Positions 10,000 through 20,683 of a DNA stretch of 64,000 nt are shown here, one piece after another; positions within the stretch are counted from its first letter, which is position 1; the number at the start of each line of letters is the position of its first letter. Position numbers and translations under genes: made by a program. The notes below the pieces were generated by a model that saw nothing but the letters and a program-made list of their open reading frames with translations, had not been told where the DNA came from and made no database searches. The DNA is from Epiperipatus broadwayi. Its lineage: Eukaryota; Onychophora; Udeonychophora; Euonychophora; Peripatidae. The DNA is taken from the NCBI GenBank assembly GCA_028023455.1, contig JAQFVV010012497.1, positions 312,001 through 376,000 on the forward strand, written 5' to 3'.

Positions 10000-12900
10000 T
10001 AAATTCGTCCACTGCCTTGATCAAATTATTAAGATGCCTTTTAATTAATCCTGCTATTTATGGATTTTAATTAGTAATCATTGCTAATCCCTGTTGTTTG
10101 GGGATTTTAATTAGTAGCCATTGCTAATCCTGTTTTTATATAGCTTACGATCTTTGAGGGAAATTTTAATTTATAAACTTTCATTTGTTTTAATATTTAA
10201 CTTTCATACTTTAAATTTTCAATACACACACATTTTATTATGTTCTTTAGATTTAAAATCAACTCTTTACATACATATATATTTATTTTATGAAAGAGAT
10301 TTTTTAGTTTTTAATATTTCTTTTTTTTTCGTTCCCTTAAAATCAATGAAAAGAGAATATTTTTAATTTCATGCAAAAGATTTTTTTTTTTTCAAACTCT
10401 TATAATTTCCACCTTTCTAAGTTAGATTTTCTCCTCCCCCCCCCTCCCCGAATTAATTAATTTGTCAGACTTATACTGATAACTGACTTTTAGCAAACTG
10501 TTTTAAATTAATAATAAAATTCTAAATTTTTATAAACATCAACTCTATCAACTTATTCTGGCTTACATATTATTTATTTATTAAAACCTGCATTTCCTTT
10601 GACGTATTTTGCAGTGATTTTATTTATTAGAATTTTAATTTTAAAATCTTTAAGTTGTTTATGAAATTTTTATTCTTTATAATTTTAAATGAACTTATTG
10701 CAACATGTACCTTGCTTATCAGTACAATATATATAATTCAATATATCCAACAAAATAATTAAATTGATTATGTCTAATGCCATTTCAAGATTAATAAAAT
10801 AAATTTTAATCGCTTTGTTTTTATCATTAATGGTTTTCACCATTCTAAATATATTTCTTGTAACTCTGTGTTCTCTTAATTCAAATTGTTCTCCACATAG
10901 GAACTTGTACTTTAGCCACATGGGAGATTAAGTAAGTTATTCTAAAATCATTATATCATTATATTAAGTCATTTAGTAAGATCAACTATTGAAAGAAAAT
11001 TTACTTGTTATTATTTTGAGTCATAAACAAGATATCCTTCAATAACGTAAACGGAATCTTATGCCACTTTTTATGTCTAACAATTTTACCATTTCATCTT
11101 TCATTTAAAGTATAACATATTTTATCTATTTGATTTTCTTCTTTAGTTAATGTAGATGAAGACTTATTGTTTCTGTCATTTAAAGATATATTATTTTCAT
11201 TGTATTTACTTAAATAATTTTTTTTTATGACTTCTATTTTTATTCAATCCTGTCCTCTCTTCATATTATTCTTTTCTTGTTATTCTATCAATCTTAATTT
11301 ATTATTAAGTTATTTATACATACATATTTCTATTTTTTTTACAGAATTTATATTTCTGTATATTCTCTCTACCATTTTATTGAAATTATTGCTATCCAAA
11401 TCTTTTATTTTGCTCTATCACTTTTTATAATTTACTAATTATTACAGTATTTTGTATTTATATATATATATTTAATAATTTCTTTTTAATTGAATTTATT
11501 TCATCAATTAAATTTTTATTATTTTTGAAAAAAAAATTCAATAATCTCTTATTAATTTATCAGTTTTCTATTTTTTCTTGTATTGGTTTTTATTTTTTTA
11601 AAAGTTAATTTTTATTTTAGCAACCCTAAATTGTATTCAAAATTTTTATATCAGTTGTTTTGTTTTTTTTAAATATGTTTTGAATCAAAATGTATTCCAA
11701 TTAAAATATAATATTATCATCTGAAATTTACCATGTATAAATAATTTGAGATTTTTTAAACTGTGCATCAACAATTTATTATCTTTTCGCAGTTCTACTA
11801 TAGTATTTCAAATTTACCATATTTATTACAGAACTATTTTTATATTTATTTCATGTTTTATACTTCCTTATCATTATTATTACTGATTGGTGTATATATT
11901 TGTACAATATATAGACCTTGGGAAAATTCTTTAATCTTATCTCTATCAGTTTGTTATTATTCAATTGCTACTTATAAAACTTTTTTTATTTTAATATTTA
12001 AAATAATAATCTACATCAGTTTGGTTTATTCATAAACAACTTACCAATCATTGTATCTATTCTTATAGTCAATCCTGGGAATCAATGCATTCACTAGAAA
12101 TTTTTCATTGTTTTCTCCTACCATCTCAGCTGTACTCTTAAATATATATGAACTGCAAAAATCCATTTTATTAATTATAATTTTGTTGTATTGATTTAAA
12201 TTTCAAACTGTACTCACATTTGTAAAGTATTACTTTCTATTATTTTATTTTGTTTGTTGGTAAAATTGTTTTTGATGAGGTCATCTATCTTGATGAAACT
12301 CCTGATATTTTTCAAATTACTGTGGTATATCGTTAGAAAATTTCAATACTTGTCAAATTAACTGATTTATACAGAATTCTTTGAATTGACTAATACAGAT
12401 TATGGATTATAATATAGATGAACATCTAAAAGTGGCACATGATTCATATATAAAAAAAAGAAATTATAATTTCATCTGTAAAGTAAGAATATTTTAATTT
12501 GTTCTTCATATTGTGTTTGTTATTTATAATTAATATATATATATATTGTACCGTCTACAAATAGATGGTCCAAAGATATTGGTATTTAAAATATTTAAAA
12601 GCTAAAAGACAAAGTAAATTTAAAGATCTTTTTAAATTAACACATTAAAATTTTTTTTTTTAATTAGTGTAATTTATTTTTATTTAGAAACGTACAATGA
12701 GAGTTGATTTTTTTTGGTTTGAATTACTTATCCGTAGTTTAATAATAATAAAAGTTGAAATCGGAAAGAATAAAAGAAAGGCATGCAGATTACTAATCCA
12801 GATAAACAAAAAGAATTCAAAAGTACAAAGATTATGATCAAAAAAACCTTTAGGATATTGATTAAAGATGGCGGAAATGATTTACTAAAAAAAAAGAACT

Positions 12901-13040
12901 TTGTACCAGAAAAAGAAAATAAATGGATAAGATTATAAACCTAAGCATCATGATAATAATAACATTTGCAGAAGTTTCAAAACTGGATCGAGGTATAAAA
13001 AGAAGACAACTTCGATCTAGGTCTTTTTTCTTAACATGTG
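10000..13040. other. T-rich DNA without recognisable genes
   Basis: Long T- and TA-rich sequence with a run of 9 C at 10,436-10,444 and TA repeats near 11,460 and 12,535. Several open frames of 67 to 90 codons encode almost only Phe, Leu, Ile, Tyr and Ser, as expected from T-rich DNA, and are not believed. No inverted repeats or tRNA signals were seen. Confidence 0.45.
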
Positions 13041-13047
13041 TTTTTAG

Positions 13048-13324
13048 AGTTGGAGGTTTCTGTGAGAGTGACCTGTTGCAGTGAAATGCGTCTGCACAGA
13101 AACACTACTCACTTGCTGAATGGAGTTGTCATGCACAAATGGAAATGAAGCCTTGTGAACACCATCTTTTGCAACAAAGAGGTCATCGCGACCAAGCTTC
13201 TTGCTCCAGCTGTGGAACGGACCAGTCATGTGAAGATGCCGGCAGGAAAGATCAATTAAATGTCAAGGAACACAGGATCCCAAAGGAAGACAAGTATATT
13301 ATAAGAACTGATACAGGCGTACCG
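13048..13324 (+). other. Exon-like GC island with candidate splice sites
   Basis: This 277-bp block is sharply richer in G+C than everything near it. It is preceded by a pyrimidine-rich tract ending in 'tttttag' (acceptor-like) and followed by 'ccg|gtaagt', a canonical donor. The plus frame from 13,050 is open to 13,256 except for one TGA at 13,146. It has strong RNY codon bias and many GC-ending codons and contains the peptide CNKEVIATKLLAPAVERTSH. A second plus frame is open from 13,085 to the donor (it includes ATG at 13,139 and CSSCGTDQSC). A minus frame is also open for about 70 codons. The frame is therefore ambiguous. It could be a host-gene exon, a pseudogene exon, or a retroelement fragment. 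No neighbouring exon was identified. Confidence 0.35.
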
Positions 13325-13329
13325 GTAAG

Positions 13330-13870
13330 TTAAGATTATTTACTCCCAATTTGTGACTTTAATTATTGACCAATTAATGTTAACCATGAATGATCATACC
13401 GATAGTGACTAATTTTCAATGTTTCAAGGAACTACCTAGAAGAATTTAAATGGAACAAGAACTTTTCATCTGATTAATATTTGGATTAGTGTATGTTTTT
13501 CTTTTTCATTTTTTTCTTTACTAATTCTTGCTTAAATATTTTAAATAGATTTTAATAAAATATTTAGTATTAATTTAGCACTCTCTTTGTATGTTCTTAA
13601 TTTGAATATTAGATGTGAATATTAGTTAATTAGTATTTAATTAAAGAAATTACCTTTGCCATTCTATTTAATAGTTATTGACTAAGCTCCGGGAATAATA
13701 TTTTCTAAAAAAAAATAAAGTTGCAGGAAATCATAAACCCGATCTTTTAGATTATGGGATACAAAGAAGTGATGTGATGTATTATGGCTTCTCCTTAAAC
13801 AAAGTCAAGAATATCTCAGCAATTATGCCCAGATAAACCTGTTAGCCACTTTATTTTACATTTCCCACTC
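13330..13870. other. AT-rich spacer
   Basis: Downstream of the donor-like site the sequence is A+T-rich and would fit an intron. No second exon-like island with splice signals was found before the LINE remnant at 13,875. Confidence 0.35.
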
Positions 13871-13874
13871 TAAA

Positions 13875-14199
13875 TTTACCCATAATTTGCTCTATCCCAT
13901 TTCCACAACATAACCTTTGTCAACTCTACAACCTTTATATCTAAATCCCCCTTATCTTTTCCCAAACCCAGCATAAAAACCAATAATTCACTTTCTGTAT
14001 AATCACTCTTCATATTTATTTTTCCACAACTTCATTATATGTACCCTTTCTGTTTTCAAACATTTACATTCAATTAACAAATGCCTAATATTTTCAATTC
14101 CTTCCTTACATAATTTACAAAATAAATCGCCCATTTTTTCCATTTACATGTATATTCTTTTGTAGCTAAAGAATTAACTTTGTCAGCAATTCCGGTCAC
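13875..14199 (-). pseudogene. LINE C-terminal zinc-finger fragment
   Basis: Read on the minus strand, this is the tail of a non-LTR retrotransposon polyprotein. It starts with VTGIADKVNSLATKEYTCKW. After one frame change it gives a finger CKLC-x8-H-x4-C (CKLCKEGIENIRHLLIEC). After another change it gives DYTESELLVFMLGLG through to a stop at 13,875. The CX2CX8HX4C spacing is the same as in the Tx1-like LINE at 58,268-58,705, and fingers of this kind close the ORF2 of several LINE clades. At least two frameshifts break the frame, so it is dead. No RT domain is attached. Confidence 0.65.
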
Positions 14200-14575
14200 A
14201 ATAATTAGTAGGCCAGTTAATCAGGAAATATAGCTATGTTTTTGGAAAAAGGAACGAGATATTTCTTCTTAGCTTGATTAACTTGCACTTCATAGTGTGT
14301 AAAAAAAGGTCTACCAGAAACAAGCGAAACTTGAAGAACGTTACAATATATTAAAGCAGTGTGGTTCCAGAGATCGATTAATTCATAGATTTCACTATGA
14401 TCTAGTTGATATGTGGATTCACTTGTGTAGTTATCACTTAAGGTCTAATTTCAATGTAATCATAAATTATGTTGGAAATCATGCTAGAAAAAATAATTAA
14501 TAAGAATACATTATGCAAGTCAACTATAAAAGTTTTGTATTTATTTTTTGTAACTAAATTTTTATTTATATATAG

Positions 14576-15711
14576 TGTGACGACCACGTAAAGTCGTCGA
14601 CACACATATATATTTATTAATAAAATTAGAAAGTAATAAAGGAGAAATAAATTAGCTAATAAATTTTTTTTAAAAAAAAGAAAGGAAGGAAAAGAAAAAT
14701 TGAAGTGTCAAAATTACTGTGGATTTTGTAATAGTAAGAGAAGGGTAGGGGGGCTGCATAAATAAAGAAATGCATCTCTTTCTCTCTTGTAAGTCAAATG
14801 CTAGAAAGTTATTTTGTTTATTATAACAAATTAAAATAAATGTAAAACGTAAATGTGAAGAAAATGAATGAATTGTAAACTTTAAATAAAATAAATGTAA
14901 TATGTGATATATAAAAAGAAACAATATGGCCGTAGGTGTGAAAGTCTGTTGGACAAATTAAATTCCACGGACAAAGAAATGTTATCAACGGAAGATCTTT
15001 GCCTAATCTGTTAAATTAATTGGGACTTACATTCCAGCCACTAATTAAGTAAAGAAACATAATGATAAGAATTGGTTGGAAATTTAAGTCTTAATTAAAA
15101 TTTTTTAAAAACAACGAACAAAGAAAGAGATTAATAAAATTACAATTTTTGTCTGGTATTGCTAGTAGAGACTTTAGAGAAGCAACAGCTAAAAAGAAAA
15201 TGGAAGAAGTGCGTGGCTAGTGGCGTTAAAGGGACGTAGGTTCGGATTCGAGCCGTCTCATCACTGACTCACAATGTAAGATCTTTGCCTGACCAGCTAG
15301 AGGGACCGCCGCTTCTGTAGCTGTCAATTGAAACTCAACCTAAAGAATCAACCAGCAAACTGGATGAAAATAACCCCACAAGCTGAGGAAGTTAATCAAG
15401 AGCGCTCGGAAGAAATACCCATGGGACAATTACATAAGCCTAGGTAAAAGCATGCATGCATTTTCATTTGTCTACTATTCATAACTAAATATAAAATTAA
15501 TGATTTGATAAAAATAGAACTCTATCAACAGGACTTTAAGAACTTTTATATCTGATCTATTTGCATATATTTATTATAGCCATGTATTTATAAGTGTGTG
15601 TTTTTATTATTATAATGTAATTTTTTATATAAAGTGTAAATATTATTATTAAACATATTTGTCATTAAATTTCGTATCCTTGCTTTATTCTCCTATCACC
15701 AAGCTACGACA
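14576..15711 (+). repeat. Possible LTR (TGT...ACA), with inserted SINE
   Basis: The segment starts TGTGACGACC and ends GCTACGACA, the TG...CA boundaries expected of an LTR. A 6-bp hairpin (gacgac/gtcgtc) lies at the start. The last 150 bases are AT-rich with polyadenylation-like sequence, followed by 'gggggaaaa', a purine run. I found no 5-bp target duplication, no primer-binding site and no second identical LTR, so it could be a solo or broken LTR or an unrelated repeat. Confidence 0.25.
15195..15445 (+). mobile_element. tRNA-derived SINE with A and B boxes
   Basis: The polymerase III A box is TGGCTAGTGGCG (15,214-15,225). The B box is GGTTCGGATTCGAGCC (15,239-15,254), close to the GGTTCGANNCC consensus. 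The two are closer than in a normal tRNA gene, and no anticodon stem can be drawn, so this is a SINE head rather than a tRNA. The G+C-richer body seems to run to about 15,445. No poly(A) or target duplication was resolved. Confidence 0.5.
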
Positions 15712-16239
15712 GGGGGAAAACTGTAAGTAGTGATTAAAGGGGCATACTGATTTGTTTAAGATATTCATGTGCTGCTTGTTCGTGTGAAATCCCAATTTCA
15801 AAAGATAAATAGCAAGCGCTGGACATTAGTTAAGTTTCTTTGAAATAGTTTGCGTTGTTCAGCAGCCGAGGGTATCTTGGTCGGGAAAAATAACGCCAAG
15901 ATAATATATACGTATTGCCTTGGGGTTCGATCAAGGGTATAGATATGAAATTAAGTTTGTATCTGTATTAGCTCTCTGCTTGTATTGTAACGGCGTTGGT
16001 TAAAATAAATAATTACTCAACTGTACGAATAACCATTTCCGTTATAATAGCAATATATATATGTGGTTCTGTTAAGAAATTATCGATTAGAAAAGAATTT
16101 GATGTTAACTGAAAGGATTCTTTGATAGCCTTAAAGGAAATAAACTGGGTGAATTCCTTTTTGTCCAATTCATATATTCTTCTTGTTGCAGCTATTACTC
16201 CTATATGATTATTCATGTAGTGTACAAACATGGGTGGTC
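15712..16239. other. Unassigned region before RTE copy 2
   Basis: This has moderate base composition near 15,720-15,960 with no recognised domain. A 72-codon minus-strand frame (16,013-16,231) shows no motif I know. It may be retroelement leader sequence belonging to the LTR-like block. Confidence 0.25.
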
Positions 16240-17545
16240 TACTTATTAATATGCATTAGCCAGCGTTGTGAGTTTATTGGCTTTTTTCTTCTGATAGCTC
16301 TTAATTGTAATATCAGTTGAGTTTTCTTGAAGGGAAAATGAATGTGTGTGAGAATGAACTTTTATTTTTTTAAAATAGATATTTATACTCATGACAGGCA
16401 AAACTGAATTATGGCTCTTATTTCCAGGAGGCTGTAAAATCACCTGCTAAAGGCAGTAGTTGGCAACCACTGAGAGTGCCAAGAATCTCTGATTTTTGAC
16501 TCTGACTACTTTTTGGTGATGACTTTTTATTTGTATTTACAACTGCAAATCACTTTTAAATGAAGAAAGATTACCTAAATTGGAAGAATTGCTGTCTATT
16601 ATTAATTGAGAATTTGTTGGACTTAATGAAGTTAGAAGAAAATGCAGAGAGACATTTAAAAAGTAGACGTCTATTTATTACAAAGATATAAATATCGGAA
16701 GCAGAAGTGGAGTAGGATTCATTATAAATGAAAAATGGAAGAACATTGTGGAAATTAATGGTGTTTATTAGACAAAGTGGCAAGATTAATTACTTAACTT
16801 AATGTAAGATCCTAAATACAGACAGTTTGGGTTTATGTTCCAACAAGTTCTTATTGTGATAAAGTAGTAGGGGATTTTTACAAGAATGTACAAAAGGATT
16901 TTGACCACAGCAAACATTTTTAAATTGTCATGGGAGATTTTTATGATAGAATTGGTAAACGATTGAAAGATGAAAGTGCACTGTGTAAATTTGGTTATAA
17001 TGATAGAAATGAGAATGGGCACAGACTTATGACATTTTCATATAATGAAATACTATATATTATGAATTTTTTTCTTTGAGAAAAATACTAAATGGAAATG
17101 GTCATGGAAGCATCAAAATGATGGTACAGAAGAATTGAATTATATTTTAAGTAATAGAAAATATGCATTTCAAGATTGTAATGCTCTTAATAAATTCAAC
17201 ACAGAAAGTCATCATTGATTAATGAGGCTAATGCAAAACTAAAGAGACAAAACATAAGAAAAACAGTATTCACAAATGAGATATACATAACCTTCAGAAA
17301 CATTCCAATGAATTTAAATTAGAACGTGCAAATTGTTATAAAGTATTAATAGATTTTGAAGTTGGTTCAGATTTGAATGAAATCAAGAGTAAGATAACTG
17401 ATATACTATTAAGAACAACAAAGATATTTGGTAGGAAAAAAACTATATACCAATAAATTTTCTACTAAAATAACACAGTATATGAAGAAAAGAATGAATA
17501 TGAAAATAGATAAAAGTGATCCATTAAGAAAAATTATATATATAT
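16240..17545 (+). mobile_element. RTE-like LINE, 5' half (copy 2, part 1)
   Basis: This aligns with 4,430-5,745 from the presumed 5'UTR through the endonuclease region. Readable pieces include SGVGFIINEKWKNIVEING (about 16,705) and, after frame changes, a 'gtcatgggagatttttatgatag' region that corresponds to the MGDFN motif of APE-type endonucleases (about 16,930). Next come a NYILSNRKY-like stretch and the linker. It stops within the linker at about 17,540 at a TA run. The missing continuation begins at about 20,684, so the element was probably split by later insertions. Confidence 0.75.
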
Positions 17546-17547
17546 AT

Positions 17548-18550
17548 TGTAACAGTCTGAGCCGATAACTGCATAAATCACAATCAGGATGATTTAAACC
17601 ACCACAAATCATTCCAACCTACATACAACTTCTTTTTTTTTAAGGCTCAGTGATCAGGGAGAGGTAAGACTCTTAAAACTAGATTATTAACTATATGACT
17701 TCATTGTGGCAAATGACACTCACTGCAATGTATATGTGAAATACACTTTATTAGTAAGAAAGTTACAAATAAATAAACAAAAGAAATGACTACCGCTTAA
17801 TTAGGTTGCTAGACTTATATGATTGTGGAATTACATTAATTGATGATTATATATGTCAAAGTATAATATATAAATAAGGGACGCCGGATGATGAACACAT
17901 TTGATCTTTGGAGCAGATATCCCTCAAGCAGGTACATAATAATAAATAAAGCAAGATAAGTTTAATTAACTCTAGAAAATATGGTTAAATAGATAAATGC
18001 ATAACTCTCATGATCATGACCAATAGAAGCTGAAATATCAAGTGTCATATCCAAATCTTATAATAAGGTAACGATGCGAATATATTCGCTTTGGCGAAGT
18101 TGAATGGGTCATGGAATGAAGGAATGAGCATCTTCATATAACTCTTAATAACTCTCATTAACAGGCAAGAACGATCCACTGCACTGGTAACAAGAAATAA
18201 GAAGGTCTGAAAAAATAAAAGGAATGTTCCCACATTTGTATGGAACTTATTTAGCATGAACCCGTCAAATTAAATTTTCCGAAACAGGGGAATACACCTG
18301 TTGAAGAAACATAATGAAATAAACATGAAATTAGACAATCCAATAAAGTATTATTTATATACCATAATAAACATTTGCACTTAAATTTAAATCTATATAA
18401 GTAAAACTTAAATGGTCATGCCATAAGTTTACAATATGCAACTATCCATTATACAGACTTAATCATGGTTTACGCAGTTATTATATATTAAAATTTTTTA
18501 TAAAGAAATTACTCCCTGCCTAATTAGAGATTTGCCCCATAGATCTTACA
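17548..18550. other. Unclassified insertion, possibly LTR-derived
   Basis: The block begins 'tgtaacagtctgagccg' directly where the RTE reading is broken. It has 'tatataaataagggacgc', a TATA-like motif, near 17,865. A minus-strand frame of 70 codons (18,045-18,257) has no recognised domain. It may be an LTR or part of one, but no paired copy or target duplication was found. Confidence 0.25.
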
Positions 18551-18563
18551 TATATACAGAATT

Positions 18564-19303
18564 AAGGCAAAAACTCTCCATACAGCAGTGCCACCCTGTG
18601 CCAACCAGAATAATCAATGGATGCCAGAAGGCTTGTGCATAAAATCCCTATCTAGAGCCTACTCATTCAATATCCCCAGACTAGTTTCTGGCCTGTGGCC
18701 ATCATCAGTGAGGAGCCTTGGATCTGAGAGCACTGCACCTAGATCCATTGATTACTCTGGTTGGCACAGGGTGGCACTACTATATGGAGAGTTTTGCCTC
18801 TGTTTACAACAATTATATGCTAGTATGAGATGGTGATCATGTGATGTTTAATGGATTAACACCAATCCTGCCTAATAGGATAGTGGTGGCTATGGTTGTT
18901 TAAGAGCCAAAGACACCAAAATATATGAGTGCTGAATTGAGTTCAGACCCATACGACTATATGAGCTATTGAGCTTAGATTGAAAATATTTTTGTGTTTT
19001 CAATTTCATTCTCATAGTTTTGTAGTAAAGTAGAGTTAAAAGGTGGCTGCTGGAGGGTTGCATTAGATCCTAAGATCTAGATGCAATGCTCTCAGATCCA
19101 AGGCTCCTCACTGATGATGGCCACAAGCCAGAAACTAGTCTGGGGATATTGGATGAGTAGGCTCTAGATAGGGATTTTATGCACAAGCCTTCTGGCAGCC
19201 ATTGATTACTCTGGTTGGCACAGGGTGGCACTTCTGTATGGAGCCTTTGTTTACAACAATTATCTGCTAGTATGAGATAGTGATCATGTGATGTTTAGTG
19301 GTT
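18564..19303 (+). mobile_element. SINE-like family B, 740-bp long form
   Basis: This copy is flanked by an exact 13-bp direct repeat, tatatacagaatt, at 18,551-18,563 and 19,304-19,316. It starts with the family 5' block (aaaactctccatacagcagt) and ends with the family 3' block (gatcatgtgatgtttagtgg). Internally it contains about 200 bp inverted repeats: 'cagaaggcttgtgcataaaa' and 'gccatcatcagtgaggagcc' near 18,630-18,715 recur as reverse complements near 19,090-19,190. The head 'ggttggcacagggtggcac' also recurs inside (18,760 and 19,215). It is therefore a rearranged or dimeric foldback form of the short elements. There is no ORF, no poly(A) and no terminal inverted repeat. Confidence 0.75.
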
Positions 19304-19316
19304 TATATACAGAATT

Positions 19317-20683
19317 GTTGATACGATGGTAGCCTACAATGATAATATATTAAATTGTGTTAAACGTTTTTAAAGAATTAAACAATTGTATCATATATTT
19401 CATTATTTATAACATAAGTTTCACAAAACTGGAAATCGCGTATCTGCCACATATATATATGTTTAAAAAAAAAAAAAAAACGAAGTTTTAATTTTTAACT
19501 TCGAACATGAAATTTTATTTTAAAACTGCGGGTTGTTTATAAATCACCTGTACGCAGTATACATATATGCTTGTCCCTTCTAAAAGAAAATAAAGTTTTA
19601 CTTTTAACACTCAATCCTAATTTTAAAAAAGTTATATATAAACCACTATAATTGCGTTAATGGCTAAATGATATTTTGAAAGAACCGATTTTAAACAGAC
19701 AAGTTTAAAATCGCAAATAATAATAATAAAATAAAAATTAGAATCAAAAAGAGGGGGGGGGGGATTTTAAATATCTTGTTTTTATTTAATTACCGGACTT
19801 TTCTTTAGATACCGTCAAATATTTTAATCATTGAAATATTTTACTAAATTTACTTATCTGATTCTTAATAAGCCTACCAGAATTTAAAAAAGATCCAGTA
19901 TATATATTGCAATAGCCGATCTTCCTTACTATGAACAATTAATTAAGCATGTGTTAAGAAAATATTTAAATGCAATAAAATATCTAAATAATAGCATAAG
20001 AATATTTTATATAGTACGAAAAGAAAGACACTTTAAAGAATGATTAATAAATAAATTATTTAAAGCAAAGAAAACATTTTCAATCACACTAGAGAGGTTT
20101 TTATCATTTACTGTACCTTCGATGGTCTGTGGCATTATATACTGGTGGCTTTCTTTTGATGGTGACGGCATAGTATGTCAGCAAGTTGGATGGTCAAATG
20201 TAGGCAAGGACTTGATCTGCCTAGCATTCTAGAAGACCAAATTAGTTGATTAATTTAAACTTAAAGAAAATTCTTTTCTTTATTATCTAAAAGAATATTA
20301 CTGATTATAATCTTAATGTAATTTAATTTTGAAATTTTACTAATTGCATTTTTTAATTAAATTCCGAATGTCCTTGATTTTTTATTAAATTCACAGTTAA
20401 TTATACTTTTGTCATCTTTTATTGTAATGACAATGTTACACTAAAATATAAATTCTAAAATTAGAATTTAGTATCTACATTTTTTTAATATCAATTGGTT
20501 CTTTAATTAATTAGAAAGTTAAACTTTCTTTGCTGATTTGAAACCCCATCTTTTTCACACATACCAGACTCATAATTAAATTTCTTTGTAATAAAATTTA
20601 CATTTTTATAATATTGTTTTTTTATACATTGTATTTTTTTAAAAAATACCTTAATATTTTTTTAACTTAATAGCAATTGTAAA
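19317..20683. other. AT-rich DNA with one unexplained island
   Basis: Mostly A+T-rich, with 16 A at 19,466 and 11 G at 19,753. The piece at 20,085-20,235 has near-normal composition; on the minus strand it reads LLTYYAVTIKRKPPVYNATD, flanked by stops. I do not recognise it. It may be an exon or element remnant. Confidence 0.25.

Noticed and set aside
11227-12035. Open frames of 67 and 90 codons, plus similar ones at 10,121 and 14,670
   Set aside because: They are T-rich DNA read as Phe/Leu/Ile/Tyr, with no motif and no coding bias.
13044-13229. Minus-strand 61-codon frame over the exon-like island
   Set aside because: The splice signals and the best codon bias are on the plus strand; kept only as an alternative reading.
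15214-15254. Possible tRNA gene
   Set aside because: A and B boxes are present, but they are too close together and no cloverleaf or anticodon arm can be drawn.
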